DNA from: Erythrobacter oryzae
Lineage (GTDB): Bacteria; Pseudomonadota; Alphaproteobacteria; Sphingomonadales; Sphingomonadaceae
NCBI RefSeq assembly: GCF_030271515.1
Contig: NZ_JASCXI010000001.1
Span: forward strand, 1-64,000
Direction of reading: 5' to 3'
DNA length: 64,000 nucleotides
Position 1 is the stretch's first letter. Every line of letters begins with the position of its first letter. Below, in pieces: positions 49,339-59,151 of this stretch. The translations under genes and the position numbers were made by a program. Under the pieces are notes generated by a model. The model saw only the letters and a list, made by a program, of their open reading frames with translations, had not been told where the DNA came from and searched no databases.

Positions 49339-49931
49339 GCTTTCCTCGCAATCAGGTCGATCCAGTCGCGGGTGACATTGTCGAACCCGCTGGCGGTGTA
49401 TTGTCGGCTCTCGGCAATTTCCCAGCCCTGCACGGCTTCGTATTGCGCGGCAAGCCAGTCGGCCGGGGGGAAGTTGTAGAAGCGCCCGAGCGCATCGCGC
49501 CCCTCGGCCTCGCCCAGCTTGTAGCTGGCGAAGAACCAGCCGCCGGGCCGCAGCGCGCGGTCGATGCGGGCGAGGATGTCGGGGAGCGCGGCGCGCGGGG
49601 CGTGGAGCAGGCTCGCATGGGCCCAGACGCCGTCATAGGCCGCTTCGGCCGCGAGCTCGCCGAAAGCCATCACCCGCGCGCCCACGCCCCAGCGCTCGTT
49701 GGCCTTGGCGACCATGGCGGGGGTCGCGTCGGTCGCATCGACGCTGAACCCGCGCGCGGCGATCCGCGCCGCATCCTGTCCCCCGCCGCAGCCCAGTTCG
49801 AGCACGCAGCCACCGGCCGGCAGCCGGTCGAGGAAGGGGTCGAGCTGATAGCTGTGCGCCTGTCCGAACTTCAGCACGTAATGCGGCGCGCGGGCCTGAT
49901 AGAAGGCGATGGTGTCGGGATCGGTGCTCAC
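49335..49931 (-). CDS. Class I SAM-dependent methyltransferase
   Basis: 198 residues. Motif I CVLELGCGGGQDAARIAARG, the acidic residue in VDATDATPAMV, and the post-II segment LRPGGWFFASYKLGE. Small soluble enzyme of the methyltransferase 11/25 type; substrate unknown. GTG start (MSTDPDTIAFYQARA). Upstream of and translationally coupled to the MOSC gene. Confidence 0.87.
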   Translation of the reverse strand: MSTDPDTIAFYQARAPHYVLKFGQAHSYQLDPFLDRLPAGGCVLELGCGGGQDAARIAARGFSVDATDATPAMVAKANERWGVGARVMAFGELAAEAAYDGVWAHASLLHAPRAALPDILARIDRALRPGGWFFASYKLGEAEGRDALGRFYNFPPADWLAAQYEAVQGWEIAESRQYTASGFDNVTRDWIDLIARKA

Positions 49932-49938
49932 GCGGCTG

Positions 49939-50640
49939 TCACGGCGCGGACTTTTCTTCCGGCATCACGTTGTATTGCCGCACCTCGGCCTGGCTGAGGC
50001 AGTAGCGGGTCGAGGGGTTGTCCTCGCTCTTCACCGCCTGCTGGCGATACATGATGTCGGTGAGCAGCTTGCGGCTGATCCCCATGCGGATCAGGAAGTC
50101 ATTGTCCTCGCTCGCCAGCAGCGCGGAGGATTGTTCGATGCTGCCGATCAGTTCGGTGGTCGCCTTGCTGCCCTCGATCACCACCTCGTCGATCAGCGCG
50201 CGGTCGCCGGTGTGGGTGAACATGTGGACCATGAACACGCCGCCTTCGTCGACCACCCGCCGGTCGCCGCCCATGAACACGAAGTTGCAGGCCGAAAAGC
50301 ACGCCCAGCCGGTAGGGATGCGGGTGAGCATCCCACGATAGGAGCGGATCACCCTGCCCGCCTCGTTCCCGGCGCGGGCATTGCCGCCGCTGCTGCGCAG
50401 CCAGACTTCCTCGATCTTCTCGTCGGCCTCGATCGCGGCCTTGAGGCGCGCGGGGAGGGTTGCATCGACCATCCCTTCGGCAAGCAGCACGCGCTTGCCG
50501 CCCTTGTCGGCCGGGGTGAGGGTCATCTTGGTGGCCGGGCCGAAGTCGGGCGCGGCGGGGCAGGTCGGGTTGTCCGGGTCCATCGCCGGCGCGGCGCCTG
50601 TCAGCAGCGCCAAGGCCGCAAGGGCACCCGCGACGCGCAT
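49939..50640 (-). CDS. Periplasmic ClpP/crotonase-fold protein
   Basis: 233 residues. Signal peptide to about TGAAPAMD. VLLAEGMVDATLPARLKAAI then LRSSGGNARAGNEAGRVIR, the nucleophile region CFSACNFVFMGG with Ser, and a VHMFTH segment with His fit a ClpP-like serine-protease fold as seen in sphingomonad exported proteins. Two Cys flank the Ser. Start at MRVAGALAA overlaps the upstream stop (TGATG). Substrate unknown. Confidence 0.75.
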   Translation of the reverse strand: MRVAGALAALALLTGAAPAMDPDNPTCPAAPDFGPATKMTLTPADKGGKRVLLAEGMVDATLPARLKAAIEADEKIEEVWLRSSGGNARAGNEAGRVIRSYRGMLTRIPTGWACFSACNFVFMGGDRRVVDEGGVFMVHMFTHTGDRALIDEVVIEGSKATTELIGSIEQSSALLASEDNDFLIRMGISRKLLTDIMYRQQAVKSEDNPSTRYCLSQAEVRQYNVMPEEKSAP

Positions 50641-51209
50641 CACGCGACGATCGAATAGCGCGCAGAGCTCGGCGCGCGGCACATGCGTTTCTCGGCGCGG
50701 GTTTCCTCGCCCTCGATGATGACGACATCGGTGACGGTGATGCAGTCGCGCGCGCCGTCCGCCGCGTTGTCACGGGCGGTGACGGTCGAGGTGCCGCTGA
50801 CATTCTCGCGGCTGGCCGAGGTCCACTGCGCGCTCGCGCCGACTTCGGGCTGGGCTCCGCCATCGGCGGCACGCGTCGCCTCGAGCGTGGCTTCGGCGGC
50901 CTGTTTCTGCTCCTCGGGATCGAGCTTGCAGGCGATGCTTTCGGTGATCTGGTCGGAGAAGCTGGGCACCGGCACAAAGGAGGGCAGGCGCGCGCTGCGC
51001 GTCACCTCGTCGACCGCGCCGCCGAGAATACCGCCGAGCACGCCGCGCCCCTTGTCGCCCTTCTTGCCCTTGCCGCAGGCGTCGGCCTTGTCCGCGCCGC
51101 GCTTGCCGCTGCCGAGGATGCCGCTGAACTGCGCCTGCGCGGGCAGGGTGGCGGTGACGAGTGCCAGCGCGCCGAAGGCGAGCGCGAGCCGGGATGCGCG
51201 AGATGCCAC
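50640..51209 (-). CDS. Exported hypothetical protein
   Basis: 189 residues. Signal peptide ends near LPAQAQF. Glycine-rich basic part (GSGKRGADKADACGKGKKGDKGRG) with Cys, a helical middle with LDPEEQKQAAEATLEA, and a C-terminal beta part (DCITVTDVVIIEGEETRAEKRMC). GTG start preferred: GGAGG is 6 bases before it. Coupled to the ClpP-like gene. Not recognised. Confidence 0.65.
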   Translation of the reverse strand: MASRASRLALAFGALALVTATLPAQAQFSGILGSGKRGADKADACGKGKKGDKGRGVLGGILGGAVDEVTRSARLPSFVPVPSFSDQITESIACKLDPEEQKQAAEATLEATRAADGGAQPEVGASAQWTSASRENVSGTSTVTARDNAADGARDCITVTDVVIIEGEETRAEKRMCRAPSSARYSIVA

Positions 51210-51260
51210 TAGGATCCTCCCCAAGGAACGCGCGAAGGTTACGCCCCGCGCTGCGCAGCG

Positions 51261-52520
51261 TCAATCGAGCGCGGCGGCAGCAGCGGCGGCTTCACGGTCG
51301 CGCTGGGCGCGGGACTTCTTCTCGGCCGCGGTCTTCAATTGCCCGCAAGCCGCATCGATGTCGCGCCCGCGCGGGGTGCGGACGGGAGCGGAGAAGCCGC
51401 CCTCGAAGACGATCTCGGAGAAGCGCCGGATGCGTTCCGGCGCCGAGGTCTCGTAGCCCGCGCCGGGCCAGGGGTTGAAGGGGATCAGGTTCACCTTGGC
51501 GGGGAGGTTGTATTCGCGCAGCAGCCGGACAAGCTCGCGCGCGTCATCGTCGCTGTCGTTCTTGTCCTTGATCATGACGTATTCGAAGGTGATGCGCCGT
51601 GCGTTGGAGGCGCCGGGGTAGTCGGCGCAGGCCTGCAGCAGGTCGTCGATGCCGTATTTCTTGTTGAGCGGCACCAGCTCGTCGCGCACCTCCTTGCGCA
51701 CGCCGTGCAGGGATACCGCGAGGTTCACCCCGATCTCCTCGCCGCAGCGCTCCATCATCGGGATGACGCCGCTGGTCGACAGCGTGATGCGCCGCTTGGA
51801 GAGGGCAAGGCCGTCGCCATCCATCACCAGCTTGAGCGCATCGCGCACGTGATCGAAATTGTAGAGCGGCTCGCCCATGCCCATCATCACGATGTTGGTG
51901 AGCAGGCGGCCATCGGCGGTGTAGTGGCCCGCTTCATCGTCCTCGTCGATCACGTCGGCGTCGGAGACCATCGTCCCGCGCGGCCATTCGCCGAGCGCAT
52001 CGCGCGCTAGCATCACCTGACCGACGATCTCGCCGGGGGTGAGGTTGCGGACGAGCTTCATCGTGCCGGTGTGGCAGAAAGAACAGGTGAGGGTGCAGCC
52101 GACCTGCGAGGAGACGCACAAGGTGCCGCGCGTCTCGTCGGGGATGAACACCATTTCGAAATCGTGGCCGTCAGCCGTGCGCAGCAGCCACTTGCGGGTG
52201 CCGTCGACCGAATGCTGCGCCTCGACCACATCGGGGCGGCCGATCACGAAGCGTGTCGCCAGCCACGGGCGCATCGGCTTGGCGATGTCGGTCATCGCCT
52301 CGAAATCGGTGACGCCGCGATGATAGAGCCAGTGGAACACCTGCTTGGCGCGCAGCTTGGCCTGCTTGGCGTCGAGCCCCGCCTCTTCGAAGATTTCGCG
52401 GATGCGCGGGCGAGGCAGGCCGATGAGGTCGACACGCCCGTCAGCGCGCGGCGTGATGTCGCGCGCGGCGGGCACCGGGTCGACGAGGCCCGGGATGGTC
52501 ATGAGTGCGGTATCGGCCAT
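51261..52520 (-). CDS. rlmN: 23S rRNA (A2503-C2)/tRNA (A37-C2) methyltransferase RlmN
   Basis: 419 residues. Radical-SAM CxxxCxxC in [11 protein letters not shown] near residue 150; [20 protein letters not shown]; the helper Cys in [11 protein letters not shown] near the C-terminus. It methylates C2 of A2503 in the peptidyl-transferase centre and of A37 in tRNA. The frame is open upstream, but [11 protein letters not shown] is the likely start. Slightly longer than the usual 370-390 because of an N-terminal extension. Confidence 0.96.
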   Translation of the reverse strand: MADTALMTIPGLVDPVPAARDITPRADGRVDLIGLPRPRIREIFEEAGLDAKQAKLRAKQVFHWLYHRGVTDFEAMTDIAKPMRPWLATRFVIGRPDVVEAQHSVDGTRKWLLRTADGHDFEMVFIPDETRGTLCVSSQVGCTLTCSFCHTGTMKLVRNLTPGEIVGQVMLARDALGEWPRGTMVSDADVIDEDDEAGHYTADGRLLTNIVMMGMGEPLYNFDHVRDALKLVMDGDGLALSKRRITLSTSGVIPMMERCGEEIGVNLAVSLHGVRKEVRDELVPLNKKYGIDDLLQACADYPGASNARRITFEYVMIKDKNDSDDDARELVRLLREYNLPAKVNLIPFNPWPGAGYETSAPERIRRFSEIVFEGGFSAPVRTPRGRDIDAACGQLKTAAEKKSRAQRDREAAAAAAALD

Positions 52521-52560
52521 GAGGGCTGCGCATATAATGCCCCTTCGCCGGTTTGGCGAG

Positions 52561-53025
52561 TCAGCGCTTGGCACACCCCACGGTCGCCGCGTCGATAGCC
52601 GTCGCCGCGCCTTCAAGCGTGTAGCGGTCGGTGAAGCCGCCGCCCGAGACGCTCATGCGGCTCGCCGAGCGCATCGCCGCGACAATCGCCGCATCCCCTC
52701 GCGCGTCCGCCGCCCAGGCGTTGCGGCCCTTGGCGACGAGATCGAAGCGCTTGTCGCCCAAGGTGAGCCGAAGGCGGGCCTTGTCGGCGACCTCGCGGCT
52801 CAGCACCAGATGCACGGCACCGCGCACGCCCTTGCCCGGCCACAGCGAGACGGTGGCATAGGCGGGCGCAGCGGTCTTCGCTTGCGCCTTGGCAATCGCA
52901 TAGCAGCGCGCCGGAGAGGCATCGCGGAACGCCGCCCAGCTGTCATAGACGCCAAGGCTCTCGCGCGCGGCGAGCGGCGCGGCGGCGAGGGCGAGGAGGG
53001 CGAGAACCGGCAGGCGCGCGAACAT
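52561..53025 (-). CDS. Exported protein related to invasion-associated locus B family
   Basis: 154 residues. Signal peptide to about PLAARES. The body has [20 protein letters not shown], a VHLVLSREV strand, [20 protein letters not shown] and [16 protein letters not shown], ending GCAKR. Two Cys (RCYA and GCAKR) bracket the domain and may form a disulphide. This is the pattern of IalB-like proteins of sphingomonads. Divergent from kptA by 47 bases. Confidence 0.75.
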   Translation of the reverse strand: MFARLPVLALLALAAAPLAARESLGVYDSWAAFRDASPARCYAIAKAQAKTAAPAYATVSLWPGKGVRGAVHLVLSREVADKARLRLTLGDKRFDLVAKGRNAWAADARGDAAIVAAMRSASRMSVSGGGFTDRYTLEGAATAIDAATVGCAKR

Positions 53026-53072
53026 CGATCCTGCGATTGCCCAAGGACGGCGAATTTGCAACAGCTTGCCGC

Positions 53073-53624
53073 ATGTCGAAGGAACACGCCAAGCGCTCGC
53101 GGGCCCTGTCCTACTGGCTCCGCCACGCGCCGGAGAAGGGTGGGCTGACGCTCGACGCGGCAGGCTGGGCCCCGGTCGCAGGCGTGCTTGCGGCTCTGGC
53201 GCGCGAGGGGCTGGAGACCTCCGAAGTGCTGCTGCGCGCAGTCGTGGAGGAGAACGGCAAGCGCCGCTTCGAGCTGTCGCCCGTTGGCGAGCGCATCCGC
53301 GCGCGGCAGGGGCACTCGGTCGCGGTCGCTGGGAGCTGGGAAGCGGCAACGCCCCCGCCGGTGCTCTATCACGGCACCGTGGAGCGGTTCCTTGAAGCGA
53401 TCGGACGCGAGGGGCTGACGAAGCAGCAGCGCCACCACGTCCACCTCTCCGCCGACATTGAAACGGCGGGCAAGGTCGGCGCGCGGCGGGGGGAGGCGGT
53501 GATCCTGACGGTCGATGCCGCGGCGATGGTAGCGGACGGTCATGCTTTCGCATTGTCGAGCAACGGGGTGTGGCTGACCGACCATGTGCCCCCGCAATAT
53601 CTCGCCCGCGCGCCTCAGTCGTAA
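53073..53624 (+). CDS. kptA: RNA 2'-phosphotransferase (Tpt1/KptA family)
   Basis: 183 residues. RSRALSYWLRHAPEKGGLTLDAAGW at the N-terminus, RRFELSPVGERIRARQGHS, YHGTVERFLEAIGREGL and HHVHLSAD are the conserved blocks, with the catalytic Arg-His-Arg-Arg tetrad represented. Uses NAD+ to remove 2'-phosphate from RNA. In bacteria the natural substrate is unclear. Start at MSKEHAKRSRAL. The 3' end overlaps greB by ten bases, convergent. Confidence 0.93.
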   Translation: MSKEHAKRSRALSYWLRHAPEKGGLTLDAAGWAPVAGVLAALAREGLETSEVLLRAVVEENGKRRFELSPVGERIRARQGHSVAVAGSWEAATPPPVLYHGTVERFLEAIGREGLTKQQRHHVHLSADIETAGKVGARRGEAVILTVDAAAMVADGHAFALSSNGVWLTDHVPPQYLARAPQS

Positions 53625-54094
53625 GCGATTGCCATGACTTCCCACTCGCGGGTGCCCGAGGGAAGGGCCACCACCCGCACATCGCCCACAGAGGCCCCCC
53701 GCAGCGCGCGCGCCATCGGGGAGTTCCAGCCGATGCGGCCTGCGCCTGCGTCCTGTTCATCGTCGCCCACCAGCGTCACGGTCTGGTGGTTGTCGTCCTC
53801 GTCCGCGATGGTGACCTTCGCGCCGAAGAACACGCGGGCGCGGTCGACCTGTGCGGCGGGATCGACCACCCGCAGCACCTTCATCCGCCGCGCCAGATGC
53901 GCCAGCTCGCGGTCGATCTCGCGCATCTTCTTGCGGCCGTAGAGATAGTCGCCGTTCTCGCTGCGGTCGCCGTTGCCCGCCGCCCAGCTGACGATCTCGA
54001 CAATCGCCGGGCGCTCGGTGCCGAGCAGGTGGTCATAGCGTGCCTTCAAGGCCGCCATCCCCTGAGGCGTGATCGGAGGCCCCGCTGGCTTCAC
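53615..54094 (-). CDS. greB: Transcription elongation factor GreB
   Basis: 159 residues. Coiled-coil N-terminus with the tip acidic residues in GNGDRSENGDYLYGRKKMREID, the RVFFGAKVTIADEDDN..VTLVGDDE FKBP-like C-terminal domain. It inserts into the RNA polymerase secondary channel to cleave backtracked RNA. The YGRKK variant is GreB rather than GreA type. GTG start chosen: TGAGG is 6 bases upstream, and the slt stop lies 8 bases before it. Confidence 0.9.
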   Translation of the reverse strand: MKPAGPPITPQGMAALKARYDHLLGTERPAIVEIVSWAAGNGDRSENGDYLYGRKKMREIDRELAHLARRMKVLRVVDPAAQVDRARVFFGAKVTIADEDDNHQTVTLVGDDEQDAGAGRIGWNSPMARALRGASVGDVRVVALPSGTREWEVMAIAYD

Positions 54095-54102
54095 GAGCAG
54101 CC

Positions 54103-56067
54103 TCAGCGCAAGAACGAGTCGACGGTGCGCGGCAGCCCCGCCTGCTCGGGATACATGTGCGAATAGGTCACCGCATTGCCGATCACGCGCATGATGTAAT
54201 AGCGGGTCTCGAAATTGGCGGGGATCTTCTCGATCCATTCCGCCCAGCCGATCGCCCCGGTGCGCGGGTCGCCGTTGAGGCGGAGCCACTGGTTCACCCG
54301 GCCCGGCCCGGCATTATAGGCCCCGATCGCCAGCGGGTAGGAGCCGCCATAATAGGCGAGCATCCGCGCGAAATAGGCATCGCCCAGCTGGATATTATAG
54401 GCGGGCGATCCGGTCAGATCGGCCGAGAGATATTGCACCCCCAGCTTACCCGCCTGCTCGCGCGCGGTGCCCGGCATCAGCTGCATGATCCCGCGCGCAC
54501 CCGCATGGCTTTCACGCGTGCGGTCGAACTCGCTTTCCTGCCGGCCGATGGCGTGGACCATCACCCAGTCATTGACGGCGGGCGGCGTGGCGACAGTGGG
54601 AAAACCGATCCGCTCCAGCCCCGCGACCCCGACCTCGCCCATCTTGAGGCCGAGGACGACCGCCATCTCGTCGAGCCCGACTTCCTTGGCGAGCATCCCC
54701 GCCATAAGCATTTCATTGGGCGTGTCGCACTCGTCTCCGAGGGCTTCGAAAAAGCGGCGCTCGGTGCGCCAGTCGCGGCGGTTCTTCGCCAGCACGCGGA
54801 TCGCCTGGACGACGGGGCGCGCTTCGAATTCGGCGCGCGCGGAGGCTTCCATGCGCGGCTGGGGGAGGGCGGCGAAGGCGGGCATCGGGCGGCCGAGCGC
54901 GCTCAAGGCCAGCTGGCCATAGTAATAATCCGGCCAGCGCGCGGCCATTTCGAACCAGCGCGTCGCGCCCGCGGAATCGCCCGCCTGCTGTGCCGCGCGG
55001 CCTGCCCAGTAATAGCCCTTGGCCTTGGTCAGCGGGGTCTTGGCGGCATCGCCATAGCGCGCGAAGAGCGGCGCGGCGGTGGTGCCGTCACCCAGCCGCC
55101 AGAGCGCATTGGTGCCGCCCTTCCACATCAGGTCGGTCAGGCGGTCGCGCAAGGTGAAGCTGGTCTGCGACAGGTCGGTGTCGGGCGCGAAGAGATCGCC
55201 ACTGCGCGCCGCGATCTGCGCCGCCTCGGAGGGGCCGAGATCCTCGGCAAGCCCGAGCAGCTGGCCGACGAAGGCCTCCGGGTCGAGCGCCGGGCGCACG
55301 AAGGCAGGGCGGCTGGTGAAGACCCGCGCGGCTTCGTAATTCTGCCCGCTCGCGCGCAGCATCTTGACGAGATTGAAGACATAGCCCGGATCGGCCTCGG
55401 CCCCTGAGGGAACGGCGATCCCCGCCGCCTCGGGCCGGGTCCCGCGCAGCAGCGCGATCCGCGCGAGCGCCATCGCGCGCACCTCCTCGGGCAGGTTCAC
55501 CACCATGCGCGAGGCGGCATCGGGCTTGCCCTGCCACAGCAGCGCATCGACCCGCACCGCGTGATCCTCAGACGTGAACTGCGCGCCGTAGAGCCCGGCC
55601 AGATAGAGCTCGACCGGATCGGCCATCTGCCCGCCGCGCCACGCCTTCCTCGCCACCTCCAGCGCCTCGGGGCGCTGCATCGCGGCGAGCGCGAGGGCAT
55701 AGCGCGCACGGGCGGGGTTGGTGAGCGGGGGATGGGCGTCGAAGAAGCGCAGCACCTCGGCCTGGGAGGGCGCCTCGTTCTCGAGCGCGGCCTCGGCGCG
55801 CAGGCGCAGGATGTCGGTCTTGGGGAAAGTGGGGTAGGCGAGCACGAAACCGGCATAGTCGGCAAAGGCGTGGGTGCGGCTCGCCTGCAACGTCTCCCAG
55901 CGTGCGATCGCGGCATCGACCGCACCCGGCTGACGGGCGACCAGATCCTGCCCGCCGCTCCAGTCCTGCGCGGCGGCCGGCACAGCCGCCCCCGCCAGCG
56001 CGGAAGCACCGAGAATCGCAGCATATATCCGACGGGTATTCAACAACTTGCAGCCCATGCTGGACAT
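54103..56067 (-). CDS. slt: Soluble lytic murein transglycosylase
   Basis: 654 residues. Signal peptide to about AAAQDW, a long helical superhelical part (about 40-480), then the SLT catalytic domain: IGRQESEFDRTRESHAGARGIMQLMPGTA with catalytic Glu in QESEF, AYNIQLGDAYFARMLAYYGG, AIGAYNAGPGRVNQWL. It cleaves the MurNAc-GlcNAc bond to give 1,6-anhydro ends. MSSMGCKLL or MGCKLL three codons later are possible starts. greB follows at once; dapA is divergent. Confidence 0.93.
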   Translation of the reverse strand: MSSMGCKLLNTRRIYAAILGASALAGAAVPAAAQDWSGGQDLVARQPGAVDAAIARWETLQASRTHAFADYAGFVLAYPTFPKTDILRLRAEAALENEAPSQAEVLRFFDAHPPLTNPARARYALALAAMQRPEALEVARKAWRGGQMADPVELYLAGLYGAQFTSEDHAVRVDALLWQGKPDAASRMVVNLPEEVRAMALARIALLRGTRPEAAGIAVPSGAEADPGYVFNLVKMLRASGQNYEAARVFTSRPAFVRPALDPEAFVGQLLGLAEDLGPSEAAQIAARSGDLFAPDTDLSQTSFTLRDRLTDLMWKGGTNALWRLGDGTTAAPLFARYGDAAKTPLTKAKGYYWAGRAAQQAGDSAGATRWFEMAARWPDYYYGQLALSALGRPMPAFAALPQPRMEASARAEFEARPVVQAIRVLAKNRRDWRTERRFFEALGDECDTPNEMLMAGMLAKEVGLDEMAVVLGLKMGEVGVAGLERIGFPTVATPPAVNDWVMVHAIGRQESEFDRTRESHAGARGIMQLMPGTAREQAGKLGVQYLSADLTGSPAYNIQLGDAYFARMLAYYGGSYPLAIGAYNAGPGRVNQWLRLNGDPRTGAIGWAEWIEKIPANFETRYYIMRVIGNAVTYSHMYPEQAGLPRTVDSFLR

Positions 56068-56165
56068 AGTGCCTACCGGCTCCTTATCAGGCGGTGAACG
56101 TGAAGGGTAACGGGGGGAGGAACCCCTGTATTCCCGTATCTAGAGATGAAGGCAGGACAAAGGCA

Positions 56166-57053
56166 ATGTTCAGCGGATCGATACCCGCTCTTGTGACTCC
56201 TTTTCGCGGTGGGGCGTTCGACGAGGTTGCCTTCCGCCGTCTGGTCGATTGGCAGATCGAGAACGGCTCTGCTGCGCTGGTGCCGTGCGGGACGACGGGG
56301 GAGGCCTCGACCCTCTCCAACGCCGAGCACCACCGCGTGATCGAGGTGTGCATCGAGCAGGCCGCGGGCCGCGTGCCGGTGATCGCGGGTTGCGGGTCGA
56401 ACGATACGCGCAACGCCCAGCTCCACATGACCTTCGCCAAGAAGGCGGGCGCGGCAGCGGGGCTTTGCGTCGCCCCCTATTACAACCGCCCGAGCCAGCG
56501 CGGGCTGATCGCCCATTTCAGCTACCTCGCCGAAAACTGCGAGCTGCCGATCGTGCTCTACAACGTGCCCGGGCGCACAGTGACCGACATTCTGGATGAC
56601 ACCGTGGTCGAGCTGGTGCGCAAGTACCCAGAGAAGATCATCGCCATCAAGGACGCCAGCGGCGACCTCAGCCGCGTCGCCGACCACCGCATGGGGATCG
56701 GGCGCGAGTTCTGCCAATTGTCGGGCAATGACGAGCTGTGGCTGCCCCACGCGGCGGCAGGCGGGCGCGGGTGCATCTCGGTGACGGCGAATGTCGCGCC
56801 CAAGCTGTGCGCCGAGTTCCACGAGGCGATTGCCGCGAACGAGCTGAAGAAGGCACGGCAATTGAACGACCGCCTGTTCCCGCTGCACTATGCGATGTTC
56901 TCGGACGCCTCCCCTGCGCCGGTGAAATATGCGCTCTCCCGCGTGCACGACTGGATCGAGCCAGAGGTGCGCCTGCCGCTGGTCGAGTGTTCGGACGAGG
57001 CGAAGAAGGCTGTGGACGAGGCGCTGGTCAGCGCAGGCGTCCTAACTGTATAG
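56166..57053 (+). CDS. dapA: 4-hydroxy-tetrahydrodipicolinate synthase
   Basis: 295 residues. First step of lysine/DAP synthesis: pyruvate plus aspartate semialdehyde. Schiff-base Lys in IIAIKDASGD near residue 163, the catalytic Tyr in VLYNVPGRTV, and the pyruvate-binding GTTGEASTL. Start MFSGSIPALVTPF is typical. In many sphingomonads dapA is followed by smpB; here two other genes intervene. Confidence 0.97.
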   Translation: MFSGSIPALVTPFRGGAFDEVAFRRLVDWQIENGSAALVPCGTTGEASTLSNAEHHRVIEVCIEQAAGRVPVIAGCGSNDTRNAQLHMTFAKKAGAAAGLCVAPYYNRPSQRGLIAHFSYLAENCELPIVLYNVPGRTVTDILDDTVVELVRKYPEKIIAIKDASGDLSRVADHRMGIGREFCQLSGNDELWLPHAAAGGRGCISVTANVAPKLCAEFHEAIAANELKKARQLNDRLFPLHYAMFSDASPAPVKYALSRVHDWIEPEVRLPLVECSDEAKKAVDEALVSAGVLTV

Positions 57054-57084
57054 TTTCGTAGGCAAACCCTTTGCTTGCGAGACG

Positions 57085-57393
57085 ATGATGGCCTCGAAAC
57101 ATGATGAACCCTGGACGGACGAAGAACTTGAGTGCTGCGTAGAAATCTATGCAGATATGGTTGCGCGAGGCGGCACGAAAAAGAACATATCGAAAGATGT
57201 ATTCATTGCCCGTGGGCTGAAGGCAGCACCAGGACGAAACAGAACCGCCATCGTCTATCGGATGCAGAACATCAGCCACCTCATGCAAGAACACGGTAGG
57301 CCAATAATCATGGGGTGGGTGACTAAACCGAACATCGGTTCTGCCATGGTGCCTCGCATTGAAGCTTTGATGAAGAAGCACGACTTGATCTAA
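57085..57393 (+). CDS. Small protein resembling the N-terminal domain of HNH/McrB-type restriction proteins
   Basis: 102 residues. Pattern [17 protein letters not shown] near the start, then [21 protein letters not shown] and [15 protein letters not shown], close to the domain found before HNH or McrB-like nucleases (W..EEL..AV..Y...; R...SIE.K.QNISAVL.ELG.P.I.GYKP..N). Here no nuclease follows, so it stands alone. Lower GC and Lys-rich compared with neighbours. The stop overlaps the stop of the convergent deacylase gene. Confidence 0.6.
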   Translation: MMASKHDEPWTDEELECCVEIYADMVARGGTKKNISKDVFIARGLKAAPGRNRTAIVYRMQNISHLMQEHGRPIIMGWVTKPNIGSAMVPRIEALMKKHDLI

Positions 57394-58454
57394 ACCACCT
57401 CGTCCTCGTCGAGCATCCCCTGCGCGCTGCCTTGCGGTTCGCTTGCGAGGATCGCCTCGGTGATCGAGTCGATCTGCGCGCCGACGCGTTCGGGGTGGTC
57501 GATCGCGGCGATGTGGAACAGCGCGTCGCCCTGGTGAACCACGGGCAGGGTGGCGTGGCCGATGACGATCCCGTCGACCGGGCTGACGAGCGCCTCGGCC
57601 TCCTCGCCGAACAGCCCGGCGACGGTGGCGAGCACGTCGCCCTTCCTCACCGGATCGCCCGAGGCGCAGACTGCCTGCATCACCCCGCCGCGCGGGGCTC
57701 TCACCCAGGTGGTGCGGTTGGCGCGGGCGGGGATGCCGACGGTGGTGAGGCCATCGTCGGCCTCGACCATGCCGAGATGGGCGAGGACGCGGGTGACACC
57801 CTCGACGCCGGTCTCGATCGAGAGGCGGTCAAACCGCAGCGCCTCGCCTGCCTCCATCAGCAGCATGTCGACCCCCTTCTGCTGGGCAAGATCGCGCAAG
57901 GAGCCGTCGCGCAATGGGCTCTCGATGATGACGGGGGCACCGAAGGCCATCGCGAGCTCGACGAGATTGCGGTTGCCCGCGGCGATGCGGATCTGGGGGA
58001 GGTTGTAGCGGTGGATCGCGGCCGAGTGGATGTCGATACCGAGCTGGCACCGGGCGACGACCTCGCGGTAGAAGATATGCGCGAGCTGGCCTGCGAGCGA
58101 TCCCCCGGCGCTACCGGGGAAGCTGCGGTTGAGGTCGCGCCGGTCGGGCAGGTAGCGCGAACCGCTGAGAAAGCCGAAGATGTTGGCGACCGGCACCAGC
58201 AGCACCGTCCCCGCCAGCGCCTCGGGCTTGAGCGCTTGCGCGAGGCGCTGGATGACGGCGGTGCCGATGATCTCGTCGCCGTGGATCGCCGCGCTCACGA
58301 ACACCGCCGGGCCTGCCTTGGCGCCGTGGATCACCCGCACCGCGAGGCTGGAGGTGGTGCCGGTGGCCATGGTGGTGATCGGGAAGGCGACGTCGGCTTG
58401 GGCGCCGGGCGCGATGCTCTCGCCTGCGATGATGAAAGGCTGCGGCGTGGTCAT
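57390..58454 (-). CDS. Succinylglutamate desuccinylase/aspartoacylase family protein
   Basis: 354 residues. M14-like zinc site: [18 protein letters not shown] (HxxE) at about residue 60 and the later His in [18 protein letters not shown] is typical of the family. The C-terminal part (about 260-340) forms a biotinyl/lipoyl-like hairpin ([21 protein letters not shown]). The family removes acyl groups from N-acyl amino acids or related compounds; substrate unknown. Convergent with the small restriction-like gene. Confidence 0.87.
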   Translation of the reverse strand: MTTPQPFIIAGESIAPGAQADVAFPITTMATGTTSSLAVRVIHGAKAGPAVFVSAAIHGDEIIGTAVIQRLAQALKPEALAGTVLLVPVANIFGFLSGSRYLPDRRDLNRSFPGSAGGSLAGQLAHIFYREVVARCQLGIDIHSAAIHRYNLPQIRIAAGNRNLVELAMAFGAPVIIESPLRDGSLRDLAQQKGVDMLLMEAGEALRFDRLSIETGVEGVTRVLAHLGMVEADDGLTTVGIPARANRTTWVRAPRGGVMQAVCASGDPVRKGDVLATVAGLFGEEAEALVSPVDGIVIGHATLPVVHQGDALFHIAAIDHPERVGAQIDSITEAILASEPQGSAQGMLDEDEVV

Positions 58455-58559
58455 TGCGCGCTGTTCCCCGTGTTGCCCCGAGCCGATGCTACCCTGCGAC
58501 GCGTCGAAGCGCAAAGGGCCTCGCTTTTTGCCCGATCCGCGCCTACATCGCCCCCCCTT

Positions 58560-59042
58560 ATGGCACGCCCCAAACCCGTCACCTTCGACAAAGTGAAGAT
58601 CGTCGCCGAGAACCGCCGGGCGCGGTTCGATTACTATGTCGAGGACACCTACGAGGCCGGGCTCGCGCTGTCGGGCACCGAGGTGAAGGCATTGCGGGCG
58701 GGCGAGGCGAGCATTGCCGAAAGCTATGCCGAAGTGCGCGACGGGCAGGTGTGGCTGGTCAATGCCAACATCCCCGAATACTCGCACGGCAACCGCCTCA
58801 ACCACGAACCGCGCCGCCCGCGTAAGCTGCTGCTCCACGAACGCGAGATCGAGCGGTTGTTCGGGGCGGTCGAGCGCAAGGGCATGACGCTGGTGCCGCT
58901 GTCGATCTACTTCAACCGCACCGGCCGCGCGAAGGTCGAGCTCGCGCTCGCCAAGGGCAAGCAGACGCACGACAAGCGCGCCAGCATCAAGGAGCGCGAC
59001 TGGAAACGCGACAAGGCGCGCCTGATGCGCGAGCGCGGTTAG
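58560..59042 (+). CDS. smpB: SsrA-binding protein SmpB
   Basis: 160 residues. Binds tmRNA and carries it to stalled ribosomes. [36 protein letters not shown], the [18 protein letters not shown] and the C-terminal basic tail [27 protein letters not shown] are diagnostic. There is no clear Shine-Dalgarno: the ATG follows a C-run. Next genes are DUF2062 and cckA, a common sphingomonad order. Confidence 0.96.
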   Translation: MARPKPVTFDKVKIVAENRRARFDYYVEDTYEAGLALSGTEVKALRAGEASIAESYAEVRDGQVWLVNANIPEYSHGNRLNHEPRRPRKLLLHEREIERLFGAVERKGMTLVPLSIYFNRTGRAKVELALAKGKQTHDKRASIKERDWKRDKARLMRERG

Positions 59043-59151
59043 GAGTTTTAACGAGGGCCGCAGATTCACCCACTGGTCACCTCCCGTTTGCTACCCATAT
59101 GCATGTCATGTCCCCCGCGCCGAACCTTCCCGCCTGCGAAAGCCCCCGCGC

